The notes below the pieces were generated by a model. It ran no database searches. It was not told where the DNA came from and saw nothing but the letters and a program-made list of their open reading frames with translations. Of a stretch of DNA of 64,000 bases, positions 1 through 7,224 are shown in pieces. Positions within the stretch are counted from its first letter, which is position 1, and each line of letters begins with the position of its first letter. The position numbers and the translations under genes were made by a program. The DNA is from Amycolatopsis rifamycinica (GTDB lineage: Bacteria; Actinomycetota; Actinomycetes; Mycobacteriales; Pseudonocardiaceae): contig NZ_JMQI01000028.1 of the NCBI RefSeq assembly GCF_000695625.1, positions 336,031 to 400,030 on the forward strand, read 5' to 3'.

Positions 1-1
1 G

Positions 2-388
2 CCCGCGTCGTCGTGGGGGTCGGGCAAGGACTGGCGGGTCTGGGACGGCGAGCAGGTCAAGGACATGGTCGCCGCCAACAGCGCGTTGCAGGACCGGCTG
101 CTCGGCCTGGTGCGGGGACTGGACCGGACGGCACGGGACGTCGTCGCCGACCAGGCCGTCGCCGAGGCGATGCTGGCCCTGGAAAGCGACTGGGCGTTCA
201 TGGTCACCAAGGACTCGGCCGCGGACTACGCGCGTCGTCGCGCCGCGGTCCACACCGAGCGCTTCGACACGCTGGCCGGGCTGCTGCGCCGCGGCGATCG
301 CGCGCGGGCCGCGGAGCTCGCCGCGGCCTACCGCGCCGACGACGGACCGTTCGGGCACCTCGACACCCGGGCGCTGAAGCACGACTGA
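2..388 (+). CDS. GH57-type 1,4-alpha-glucan branching enzyme, C-terminal part (partial)
   Basis: The reading frame is open from the window edge, so only about the last 128 residues are present. It begins with the motif SSWGSGKDWRVWDG and later carries SDWAFMVTKDSAADYA, both typical of the DUF1957 C-terminal domain of actinobacterial GH57 branching enzymes such as M. tuberculosis Rv3031. Those enzymes form alpha-1,6 branches in intracellular glucan or methylglucose lipopolysaccharide. A GT4 alpha-glucan synthase of the Rv3032 type follows at 2865 on the same strand, which supports the assignment. The catalytic residues lie upstream, outside the window. Confidence 0.82.
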   Translation, partial: PASSWGSGKDWRVWDGEQVKDMVAANSALQDRLLGLVRGLDRTARDVVADQAVAEAMLALESDWAFMVTKDSAADYARRRAAVHTERFDTLAGLLRRGDRARAAELAAAYRADDGPFGHLDTRALKHD

Positions 389-402
389 AAGGGACCCGCC
401 GG

Positions 403-891
403 ATGGGAATCCACGAAATTCCGCTCAAGACCCTCGACGGGCGGGACAGCTCGCTGGGCGAGTTCGCGGGCAAGGCGCTGCTCGTGGTCAACGTCGCGTC
501 GAAGTGCGGCCTGACCCCGCAGTACTCCGGTCTCGAGCGGCTGCAGGAACGCTTCGGCGAGCAGGGCTTCTCCGTCGTCGGGTTCCCGTGCAACCAGTTC
601 GCCGGTCAGGAGCCGGGCAGCGCGGACGAAATCCAGACGTTCTGCTCGACGACCTACGGCGTCACGTTCCCGCTGTTCGAGAAGATCGACGTCAACGGCG
701 AAAACCGGCACCCGCTCTACGCCGAGCTGACCGAGACCGCGGACGCCGAGGGCGCGGCGGGCGACGTCCAGTGGAACTTCGAGAAGTTCCTGGTCGGCGC
801 CGACGGCGAGGTCCTGGCGCGGTTCCGGCCCCGCACCGAGCCGGAGGACGAGACGGTCGTCAAGGCCATCGAGGCGGCGCTGCCGGCTTGA
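403..891 (+). CDS. Glutathione peroxidase family thiol peroxidase
   Basis: This 162-residue protein reduces hydroperoxides in the cytoplasm. The peroxidatic cysteine is C35 in the motif VASKCGLTPQY. A glutamine in FAGQE (about residue 69) and the tryptophan of WNFEKF complete the family active site. C81, in the loop before YGVTFPLF, is where thioredoxin-dependent members carry their resolving cysteine. A thioredoxin partner is therefore more likely than glutathione, which mycothiol-making actinobacteria generally lack (inference). The ATG lies 14 bases after the branching-enzyme stop and follows a short AAAGGGA ribosome-binding site, so the two genes may be cotranscribed. Confidence 0.9.
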   Translation: MGIHEIPLKTLDGRDSSLGEFAGKALLVVNVASKCGLTPQYSGLERLQERFGEQGFSVVGFPCNQFAGQEPGSADEIQTFCSTTYGVTFPLFEKIDVNGENRHPLYAELTETADAEGAAGDVQWNFEKFLVGADGEVLARFRPRTEPEDETVVKAIEAALPA

Positions 892-901
892 TTTCACGGC
901 A

Positions 902-940
902 GGATCCACCTCCTGGGCCGCTGGCTGCGTTGGTGGATCC
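902..940. terminator. Inverted repeat between convergent genes
   Basis: GGATCCACC (902-910) and GGTGGATCC (932-940) form a perfect 9-bp stem with a 21-base loop, between the peroxidase stop and the converging GH2 gene. The loop is long and there is no T-run, so the terminator call is weak. Confidence 0.35.
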
Positions 941-988
941 CGCCGGTGCCGGGGCGCCGGCCGGTTTCGCGACGGGCCGTGGTCGAAA

Positions 989-2752
989 TCAGGACGAGCC
1001 CGCGTCGATCACCGCTCGCGCGCACTTCGCCACCACGGCCGGGTCCACCTTGACCAGGCGACGGTCGTAGGTCAGCAGCCCGTTGACCTCGTTTTCGACG
1101 TCCGTCGTCTGGGTGTAGACGGCGCCGGACAAGCCGCGCTCCGCCACCACGCGCTCGAGGGCGGCACTCACCTCGGCGTAGCGCTCGGTGAGCCGCTCCG
1201 GCGTCGGCGTCATCTCGTACGCGTTCGGCGGACCAGGCCAGCGGTGGTCGTCCAGGACGAGACCGAGGCCGCCGTACTCGCCGTCGACGATAGCGCGGCC
1301 GTCGGTCACCGACGGCGTCCCCGGGCCCACGTACGTGTGGTCGTCGTAGACGTCGCCCGCGCCGCTGTCCGGTCGCGAGAAACAGCAGTTGACCCCGCTG
1401 TTCGCGATGACCAACCGCGTCGGGTCGAGGGCTTTGACCGATTCCGCGACACGGGCGGTGTCGAACTCGCCCCAGCCCTCGTTGAACGGAACCCAGCCGA
1501 CGATCGAGGGAACCGCTTGCAGCTGCGTCACCATTTCGGCCAGCTCCGCTTCGAAGCGTTCGCGTGCCCGCGGGACCGGGTCCGGCGCGATTCCGGGTGG
1601 TCCGTCGAACGACACCGTCAGCGACGGCATGTCCTGCCAGACGACCAACCCCAGCGTGTCGGCCCAGAAGTACCAGCGGGCCGGCTCGACCTTGACGTGC
1701 TTGCGGACGAAGTTGAAGCCCAGCTCCTTCGTCTTCTCGAGGTCGAAGCGCAGGGCATCGTCGGTGGGCGCGGTCGAGATGCCGTCCGGCCAGTAGCCCT
1801 GGTCGAGCGGTCCGTGCAGAAAAGTGACACGGCCGTTGAGCGCGATCCGCGGGCGCCCTTGCCCGTCCGGGACCAGGCCGATCGTCCGCAGGCCGGCGTA
1901 GCTGCCGACCTCGTCCGAAATCGCACCACGCTCGTCGAGCAGCTGGACACGCAGCGCGTAGAGGTGCGGGTCGTCGGGCGTCCAGAGGCGCGGTGAAGGG
2001 ACGTCGACGCGCACCGCGGCCCCGGCCGGGCCCGATGCCCGAGCCACCTCGACGTCGTTCGCCGAAATGACGACAACGACCTGAGCACCGCCGGTGACCT
2101 GCGGGAACACCGTCACACCGGTCAGGTCCGGAGTGAGGTCCACGCGCTCGACCCGAGTCTCCGGGACCGGCTCGAGCCAGACCGTTTGCCAGATTCCGGA
2201 CGACGGCGTGTAGCAGATCCCACCGGGCGCGTTGCGCTGCTTCCCGACCGGGAAGGGCTCTACGTCGGTGCGGTCCTCGGCGCGGACGGTCAGCTCCTGC
2301 GGTCCCGCGGCACGCAGGACGTCGGTGATGTCCGCGCTGAACGCCGTGTAGCCGCCTTCGTGCGTCGCGACGAGCTGGTTGTTGACCCAGACCTTCGCCG
2401 TCTGGTCGACCGCGCCGAAGTGCAGGAGGACCCGCGAGCCGCGCCAGTCGGCGGGGACCTCGAAAAGACGCCGGTACCAGAGGACTTCGTCGCGTCGCCG
2501 AATTCCGGACAACGCCGATTCCGGCGGGAACGGGACCAGGATGCGCTCGGCGTAGCCGGACGGCCGTGGCTCATCCGGCGACGACGGCCAGCCCGCGTAC
2601 TCCCAGACGCCGTTGAGACTGAGCCAGCGAAGTCGCGTGAGCTGGGGTCGCGGGTACTCGGGCAGCGCGTTGTCCGGAGCGACGTCGCCGCTCCACGGCG
2701 TCGGCAGGGGCGGGTCGAGCCGGCGCCAGCCGCGGTCCTCGGGAGAAGTCAT
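989..2752 (-). CDS. Glycoside hydrolase family 2 enzyme (beta-galactosidase/glucuronidase/mannosidase type)
   Basis: The protein is 587 residues, cytoplasmic (no signal peptide), with a sugar-binding jelly roll (about 40-200), an Ig-like domain and a TIM barrel. The acid/base glutamate is in WVPFNEGWG and the probable nucleophile is in IVDGEYGG. Within GH2 the sugar specificity cannot be read from sequence. The ATG at 2752 is chosen because homology begins there (ALPEYPRPQL, LNGVWEYAG); the open frame runs 700 bases further upstream but only as the antisense of the next gene. It is divergent from the alpha-glucan synthase gene, and the shared 112-bp interval carries a large palindrome and a CRP-like site. 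Confidence 0.88.
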   Translation of the reverse strand: MTSPEDRGWRRLDPPLPTPWSGDVAPDNALPEYPRPQLTRLRWLSLNGVWEYAGWPSSPDEPRPSGYAERILVPFPPESALSGIRRRDEVLWYRRLFEVPADWRGSRVLLHFGAVDQTAKVWVNNQLVATHEGGYTAFSADITDVLRAAGPQELTVRAEDRTDVEPFPVGKQRNAPGGICYTPSSGIWQTVWLEPVPETRVERVDLTPDLTGVTVFPQVTGGAQVVVVISANDVEVARASGPAGAAVRVDVPSPRLWTPDDPHLYALRVQLLDERGAISDEVGSYAGLRTIGLVPDGQGRPRIALNGRVTFLHGPLDQGYWPDGISTAPTDDALRFDLEKTKELGFNFVRKHVKVEPARWYFWADTLGLVVWQDMPSLTVSFDGPPGIAPDPVPRARERFEAELAEMVTQLQAVPSIVGWVPFNEGWGEFDTARVAESVKALDPTRLVIANSGVNCCFSRPDSGAGDVYDDHTYVGPGTPSVTDGRAIVDGEYGGLGLVLDDHRWPGPPNAYEMTPTPERLTERYAEVSAALERVVAERGLSGAVYTQTTDVENEVNGLLTYDRRLVKVDPAVVAKCARAVIDAGSS

Positions 2753-2763
2753 CCCGGTCGATG

Positions 2764-2789
2764 CTGGCAGAGATCGCGACCTCTGCCAG
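2764..2789. promoter_or_regulatory. 26-bp near-perfect palindrome (operator candidate)
   Basis: CTGGCAGAG (2764-2772) and CTCTGCCAG (2781-2789) are perfect inverted arms around a TCGCGA centre; only one symmetric pair mismatches. It starts 12 bp upstream of the GH2 start codon, a good place for a local repressor. No adjacent gene encodes an obvious regulator. Confidence 0.55.
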
Positions 2790-2803
2790 TGATCGAGATC
2801 ACA
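2788..2803. promoter_or_regulatory. CRP-family binding site candidate
   Basis: AGTGA-TCGAGA-TCACA matches the actinobacterial CRP consensus TGTGA-N6-TCACA at all but the first base, and the inner bases are also symmetric. It lies between the divergent GH2 and alpha-glucan synthase genes, where cAMP-type control of carbohydrate genes would fit. It is a sequence match only. Confidence 0.5.
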
Positions 2804-2864
2804 TGTGAACACTTCGCGAGCACGGGCGCGTCGAGGCCTTCTGACTCGCGAGTAACCTCTGCCC

Positions 2865-4142
2865 ATGCGAGTGCTGATGCTGTCCTGGGAGTACCCGCCC
2901 GTGGCCATCGGGGGCCTGGCCCGGCACGTCCACGCGCTCGCCACCCACCTCGCCCGCCAGGGCCACGACGTCGTCGTCCTCTGCCGGCACGCTGCGGGCA
3001 CCGACGCCGGGACGCACCCCCGCACCGATCGGGTCGTCGAAGGCGTGCGGGTCATCCGGGTGGCCGAGGACCCGATGCACGTGACCTTCGAACGGGACCT
3101 CGTCGCTTGGACGCTGGCCATGGGGCACGCCATGATCCGCGCCGCGCAGGACCTGCTGCGCACCTGGCAGCCCGACGTCGTCCACGCGCACGACTGGCTG
3201 GTCGCCCACCCGGCCATCGCGATCGCCGAGGCCGCGCGGGTGCCGCTGGTCGGCACGATCCACGCGACCGAAGCCGGACGGCATTCCGGCTGGCTGTCGC
3301 ACCCGCTGAACCAGCAGGTCCACTCGGTCGAGTGGTGGCTGGCCAACCGCGCCGACGCGCTGATCACCTGCTCCCAGGCCATGCGCCGCGAGGTCGCGCA
3401 CCTCTTCGAGGTCGAAGCGGCCGACGTCACGGTGATCCACAACGGCATCGAGGAGCGCGGCTGGCAGGTGCCCGCGGACGAGATCGCGCACGCCCGCGAG
3501 GTCTACAGCCCGGCCGGTGCGCCGTTGTTGCTCTATTTCGGACGACTCGAGTGGGAGAAGGGCGTGCAGGACCTGCTGGCCGCACTCCCCCGCATCCGGC
3601 GCCGCCACCCGGGCACCCGCGTGGTCGTTGCCGGAAAAGGACGACACTTCGACGAGCTGGTCGAACAGTCGCGGAAGCTGCGGGTGCGGCGCGCGGTCGA
3701 CTTCGTCGGGCACCTGTCCGACCGCGACCTCCGGGCGGCGCTGGCCGCGGCCGACGCCGTTGTCCTGCCGAGCCGGTACGAGCCGTTCGGCATCGTCGCG
3801 CTGGAGGCCGCGGCCGCGAAGGCGCCGCTGGTCGCCTCGACGGCCGGCGGGCTCGGCGAGGTCGTGGTCCACGGCGAGACCGGGCTGGCGTTCAGCCCCG
3901 GCGATGTCGCGGAATTGGCCAACGCGGTGACGACGGTGCTCTCCGACGCCGAGGCTGCGGCCGAGCGCGCGCGGGCCGCGCAGTCCCGGCTGGCCGCGGA
4001 CTTCGACTGGGGCCGGATCGCCGAAGCGACCGCCGAGGTCTACCGGCGGGCGAAGCCGGGCGAACCGGTCGAGCTGCCCCGGCCGAAGATCGCCACCGGG
4101 AACGCGTTCGAACCGGTCCCGGCCGAGATCCCGGAAATCTAG
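2865..4142 (+). CDS. GT4 alpha-1,4-glucan synthase (Rv3032-like glycosyltransferase)
   Basis: The protein is 425 residues with the GT-B fold of family 4 transferases. The N-terminal domain starts with LMLSWEYPPVAIGGLARHV and holds HAHDWLVAHPA. The C-terminal nucleotide-sugar site has YFGRLEWEKGVQDLL and the EX7E-type motif in SRYEPFGIVALEAAAA. It likely extends alpha-1,4-glucan from an activated glucose donor in the cytoplasm, for glycogen or methylglucose lipopolysaccharide. A branching-enzyme gene lies just upstream at 2-388, as in the Rv3031-Rv3032 pair, here separated by the peroxidase and GH2 genes. A TAACCT -10-like box 7 bases before the ATG and no ribosome-binding site suggest a leaderless transcript. 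Confidence 0.9.
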   Translation: MRVLMLSWEYPPVAIGGLARHVHALATHLARQGHDVVVLCRHAAGTDAGTHPRTDRVVEGVRVIRVAEDPMHVTFERDLVAWTLAMGHAMIRAAQDLLRTWQPDVVHAHDWLVAHPAIAIAEAARVPLVGTIHATEAGRHSGWLSHPLNQQVHSVEWWLANRADALITCSQAMRREVAHLFEVEAADVTVIHNGIEERGWQVPADEIAHAREVYSPAGAPLLLYFGRLEWEKGVQDLLAALPRIRRRHPGTRVVVAGKGRHFDELVEQSRKLRVRRAVDFVGHLSDRDLRAALAAADAVVLPSRYEPFGIVALEAAAAKAPLVASTAGGLGEVVVHGETGLAFSPGDVAELANAVTTVLSDAEAAAERARAAQSRLAADFDWGRIAEATAEVYRRAKPGEPVELPRPKIATGNAFEPVPAEIPEI

Positions 4143-4153
4143 GCAGCCGCCGC

Positions 4154-4282
4154 TCAGAACCGGCAGGGCCGGAAGCAGTCCGGACCGGACGGGACGGCCG
4201 TGGCCGAAAATCCGTCCACGGCGACCGCGAGCGAAAAGACGACGATGAGGGCGGCGATGACAGCTCTCAACCTGCTAATCAT
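4154..4282 (-). CDS. Small secreted peptide (42 aa), unknown function
   Basis: This 42-codon gene starts at the ATG at 4282, behind a clear GAGGAG ribosome-binding site (spacing about 6-7). The product has a short basic N-terminus (MISRLRA), a hydrophobic stretch (VIAALIVVFSLAVAV) typical of a signal peptide, and a mature tail ending in PSGPDCFRPCRF with two cysteines. It converges on the alpha-glucan synthase gene with 11 bp between stop codons and lies 129 bp downstream of the methyltransferase on the same strand. No family is recognised. The ribosome-binding site plus signal peptide make it more credible than a chance frame. Confidence 0.62.
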   Translation of the reverse strand: MISRLRAVIAALIVVFSLAVAVDGFSATAVPSGPDCFRPCRF

Positions 4283-4411
4283 GGGAACTCCTCGGGGAAC
4301 GGCGGCGCGATCGGCGCCTCGCAGCGAGCATCCGCGCCGCCTCCCGGGGAAACAATAAGCGGAACAGCACGGACCGGTACGTATTCGCCTTCCGTGATCG
4401 GTTCGTCCGGT

Positions 4412-5191
4412 TCACCGGGTTCCGGTCAGCAACCGGACCCGGACGCGTTCCCGCAGCGGGCCGTGCGGGGTGACCGCCGCCCGGATGCGCTCGATGAACG
4501 CCGGCCTCGCGTCCGGGCCGGGCAGCTGCTCCGGGCTCATGGCCGAAAAAAGACCACCGGCGATTTCCTCGACGCTCAGCGGCGCGGAGTACTCGACGAC
4601 CGTCGAGTCCACGGCGTACCCGGCGGCCGCGAGGGCCTTCGCGTACCGCTCCTGGCTCGCGTCGTCCGTGCCGCAGGTCCGGTGCAGCGGAGTGCCCAGG
4701 TAAGCGGAGGCGACCTCGCGCAGCGCGGTCGACCACGCCGTGTCCTGCAGCCACAGCGGTTCGCCGTTGGTCACCACCGCGACACCGCCGCCGGGACGCA
4801 GCAGCGGCCGGACCGCCGCGAACAGCCGCTCGTGGTCCATCCAGTGCAACGCCTGCGCCACCGTCACCGCGGCCAGGCGGCCCGGCCCGAGCGCCGCCGT
4901 CAGCGCGCCGACGTCGGAATCCGCGCCGAGCAGCCAGCCGACATTCGGCTCCGCCGTCGCCTGGCGGGCTTGGGCCAGCATCGCCGGTTCCGGGTCCATG
5001 CCCAGGACCGCTCCGACGCGAGGCGCCAGGGCCCGGGTGAGCTGGCCGGTGCCGCAGCCGAGGTCGAAGACGACGTCGTCGCGGGTCAGCGTGAACGTCC
5101 TGGTCAGCTCGTCCGCCACCTCGGGCGGGTAGCCGCGGCGGAACCGCTGGTAGTACTCGCTCACTTCGCCGCCGAACGCCGATGTCGTCAT
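4412..5191 (-). CDS. Class I SAM-dependent methyltransferase
   Basis: The protein is 259 residues. Motif I is VFDLGCGTGQLTRALA (about residues 40-55), the acidic end of beta 2 is GMDPEPAML, and the region before LRPGGGVAVV carries the usual motif II-III strand. The N-terminal YYQRFRRGYPPEVADEL is common in methyltransferases with small-molecule substrates; the substrate cannot be read from sequence. The ATG at 5191 is preferred because the motif-bearing N-terminus begins there; longer in-frame extension is antisense to other genes. No operon partner is obvious beyond the downstream secreted peptide. Confidence 0.82.
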   Translation of the reverse strand: MTTSAFGGEVSEYYQRFRRGYPPEVADELTRTFTLTRDDVVFDLGCGTGQLTRALAPRVGAVLGMDPEPAMLAQARQATAEPNVGWLLGADSDVGALTAALGPGRLAAVTVAQALHWMDHERLFAAVRPLLRPGGGVAVVTNGEPLWLQDTAWSTALREVASAYLGTPLHRTCGTDDASQERYAKALAAAGYAVDSTVVEYSAPLSVEEIAGGLFSAMSPEQLPGPDARPAFIERIRAAVTPHGPLRERVRVRLLTGTR

Positions 5192-5247
5192 GGCCCAAGC
5201 ATGCCCGGGGCCCAACCCCGCCGGACGTCGTTCCGCCGAGAGCGGAC

Positions 5248-5706
5248 TCAGAAGATCGGCAACAGCAGGCCGTGCTCGGACTCCGGCCGCGGGCCGAAGA
5301 TGCGGCGGTCGGCTTCGGTGATCGGGACGTCGTTGATGCTCGCTTCGCGGCGTCGCATCAGGCCTTCGTCGCTGAACTCCCACAGCTCGTTGCCGTAGCT
5401 GCGAAACCACTGACCTTCGGCGGTCCGGGACTCGTACTGGAACCGGACGCCGATGCGGTTGCCGCGAAAACCCCACAGTTCCTTGCGCAGCGCGTAGTCC
5501 AGCTCGCGCGCCCACTTTCCAGTCAGGAATTCGACGATCTGCGCGCGCCCGACGACGTGCCGGTCGCGATTGCGCCAGACCGAATCCTCCGTGTACGCCA
5601 GCGAGACGCGCTCCGGGTCGCGGGTGTTCCACGCGTCTTCGGCGGCCTGGACCTTCTGGCGGGCGGCGTCCTCGTCGAACGGCGGGAACGGCGGGCGCGG
5701 GGTCAT
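5248..5706 (-). CDS. NTF2-like DUF1348 family protein
   Basis: The protein is 152 residues, with the cone-shaped NTF2 fold signature of DUF1348: AWNTRDPERVSLAYTEDSVWRNR near residue 30 and WFRSYGNELWEF near residue 115. The family is cytoplasmic and its chemistry is not established. The ATG at 5706 follows a strong GGAAGGAG ribosome-binding site, so the longer in-frame start at 5745 is rejected. It is transcribed away from the TetR gene at 5797, and the interval carries two copies of one palindrome, so it is probably the target of that repressor. Confidence 0.85.
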   Translation of the reverse strand: MTPRPPFPPFDEDAARQKVQAAEDAWNTRDPERVSLAYTEDSVWRNRDRHVVGRAQIVEFLTGKWARELDYALRKELWGFRGNRIGVRFQYESRTAEGQWFRSYGNELWEFSDEGLMRRREASINDVPITEADRRIFGPRPESEHGLLLPIF

Positions 5707-5721
5707 GACAGCTCCTTCCGA

Positions 5722-5747
5722 CCGTGGAGAACGTGCGTTCTCCACGG
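5722..5747. promoter_or_regulatory. TetR operator 1, perfect 26-bp palindrome
   Basis: CCGTGGAGAACG (5722-5733), a TG centre, then CGTTCTCCACGG (5736-5747). The 12-bp arms match perfectly. It lies 15 bp upstream of the DUF1348 start codon, in the divergent interval with the TetR gene. Confidence 0.75.
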
Positions 5748-5761
5748 CTCCCGCTAGACTA

Positions 5762-5777
5762 GAGAACGATCATTCTC
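5762..5777. promoter_or_regulatory. TetR operator 2
   Basis: GAGAACGATCATTCTC repeats the core of operator 1 with one mismatched pair. Its centre is 35 bp from that of operator 1 and it lies 19 bp before the TetR start codon, which fits autoregulation together with control of the divergent gene. Confidence 0.7.
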
Positions 5778-5796
5778 AGCGCCAGGGGCAGGTGAC

Positions 5797-6330
5797 ATGG
5801 ATTCCACGGAGGCGACCGACCGGCTGCTGGAGGCCGCTGAGGACCTCTTCTACGCCCACGGCGTGCAGGCGGTCGGAATGGACGCCGTCCGGGAACGCTC
5901 CGGCGTCTCGCTCAAGCGGCTCTACCAGACGTTCCCGGCAAAGAACGACCTGGTCGAGGCGTACCTGCTTCGCCGCGACGAGCGCTGGCGGGGGTCGTTG
6001 CGCGATTTCGTCCACGTCCGCGGCGACGATCCGCTGGCCGTGTTCGCGTGGCTGAAGAACTGGTTCGCCGAGCCCGGCTTCCGCGGCTGCGCGTTCGTCA
6101 ACTCCTTCGGCGAGTTCGGCGAACCCGCTCCGGGCATCGCCGCCGCGATCCGCAAGCACAAGGACGAGGTGCGGGCGTACCTGCGTGGTCTCGTTCCCGA
6201 CCAGAACCTCGCCGACCAGCTGTTCTCGCTCATGGAAGGCGCGACCGTGCTCGCCGCGATCACCGGGGACCCCCGCGAGGCGGACACGGCCGGGGAAGCC
6301 GCGAAAGTCCTGCTGAAAGCACTCGTGTGA
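5797..6330 (+). CDS. TetR family transcriptional regulator
   Basis: The protein is 177 residues with an N-terminal TetR helix-turn-helix (about 12-55: GVQAVGMDAVRERSGVSLKR then LYQTFPAKNDLVEAYL) and a short ligand-binding domain with CAFVNSFGEFGEP. It is probably a repressor that senses a small molecule. It is divergent from the DUF1348 gene and two GAGAACG-type palindromes sit between them, the classic local-repressor arrangement. The effector is unknown. Confidence 0.9.
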   Translation: MDSTEATDRLLEAAEDLFYAHGVQAVGMDAVRERSGVSLKRLYQTFPAKNDLVEAYLLRRDERWRGSLRDFVHVRGDDPLAVFAWLKNWFAEPGFRGCAFVNSFGEFGEPAPGIAAAIRKHKDEVRAYLRGLVPDQNLADQLFSLMEGATVLAAITGDPREADTAGEAAKVLLKALV

Positions 6331-6410
6331 GTGACAACTCTGCGTAACGAGCTGCCGTCGGCGGCCGACTACCTACCACTCCGTACACGGCTGAGGAATG
6401 GAGTCGGCGC

Positions 6411-7106
6411 ATGGAAACCTTCGTCTTGGCGGCCGACGCGCAGGTGGTACCCGACTGGCGCGTGCTCGGCTGGGGCCTGGTCGCGGGCGCGGGCGCGACC
6501 CTGGTGATGGGCTGTGTGCTCGGCCGGCTCGCCAGGCGGGCCCCCGGTGCCGAGCTTCCCGGCGGCGCCCAGTGGAAGTTCACGGACAGCTGGGCCAGCA
6601 ATCTCACGGCGCTGACCGCCGCGTTCGCCACTTTGCTCGCCGCGTTCTCCGGGAAGCTGGACGCGGCGATCTCGGCCGGGGCTTCGACGGCTTTCGCCGT
6701 GGCGTCTGCGTTCTACGTCGCTGTCGCCGCTTGTGCGCCGATCGCTTATACCGTGGGACAGAAGGAGAAGACGGCACGCAAGGCGCCGACGGACCCGATG
6801 GACCATCTCGTCGGCAGTCCGCGCGGTCTCGTCGCCGGCGCGTGCCTGACGCTGTTGTCGGTCTTCTCGTCGCTGGCTTCGGTCATCTTCGTGCTGGTGT
6901 TCGGGGCGAAGGGTGCCCTCTACGACCTCAGCTGGATTGCGGTGGTCATCCTGCTGGCGATGGCGACTCTGGTCGCCATCTACGCCTTCCGGACGGTCCG
7001 GTGGTTGCTCACGCCACGCGGGCGAGGCGCCACGCTGCCGGGCATCACCGGTTTCACCTGCTGCGAACCGCCCGAGGCCGTGACGCGACGGGTTTTCCTG
7101 CTGTGA
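6411..7106 (+). CDS. Membrane protein of unknown function
   Basis: The protein is 231 residues with four or five predicted membrane helices: near 19-38, 65-85, 98-118 (AFAVASAFYVAVAACAPIAYT), 143-170 and 178-200 (LSWIAVVILLAMATLVAIYAF). A cytoplasmic loop has the charged stretch GQKEKTARKAPTDPMDHLV. The C-terminus ends in a CCEPPEAVTRR tail. No conserved domain is recognised. A GGAG lies 6 bases before the ATG. It is a single-gene unit ending at a strong hairpin. Confidence 0.75.
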   Translation: METFVLAADAQVVPDWRVLGWGLVAGAGATLVMGCVLGRLARRAPGAELPGGAQWKFTDSWASNLTALTAAFATLLAAFSGKLDAAISAGASTAFAVASAFYVAVAACAPIAYTVGQKEKTARKAPTDPMDHLVGSPRGLVAGACLTLLSVFSSLASVIFVLVFGAKGALYDLSWIAVVILLAMATLVAIYAFRTVRWLLTPRGRGATLPGITGFTCCEPPEAVTRRVFLL

Positions 7107-7116
7107 AAGACATGAA

Positions 7117-7153
7117 CCGGTCCGGTGACGGGGAGCCGCCGTCACCGGACCGG
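7117..7153 (+). terminator. Stem-loop terminator after the 6411 gene
   Basis: CCGGTCCGGTGACGG (7117-7131) pairs perfectly with CCGTCACCGGACCGG (7139-7153) around a 7-base loop, 10 bp after the membrane-protein stop. Confidence 0.8.
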
Positions 7154-7185
7154 TCCGGACCCACACCATCCCAACAGTGTGGAAT

Positions 7186-7217
7186 CCGGCCTCCCCTCGT
7201 CAGGTAGGGGAGGCCGG
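7186..7217 (-). terminator. Stem-loop terminator after malate synthase
   Basis: CCGGCCTCCCCT (7186-7197) and AGGGGAGGCCGG (7206-7217) form a perfect 12-bp stem with an 8-base loop, directly downstream of the malate synthase stop on the minus strand. Confidence 0.8.
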
Positions 7218-7224
7218 GGCCCTG

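Noticed and set aside
2753..3448. N-terminal extension of the GH2 protein
   Set aside because: The extra 232 codons are antisense to the alpha-glucan synthase and resemble no GH2 domain; homology begins at the ATG at 2752.
2186..5398. A 1070-codon plus-strand frame crossing four genes
   Set aside because: It spans the GH2 gene antisense, the GT4 gene in another frame and the methyltransferase antisense. No domain or ribosome-binding site supports it.
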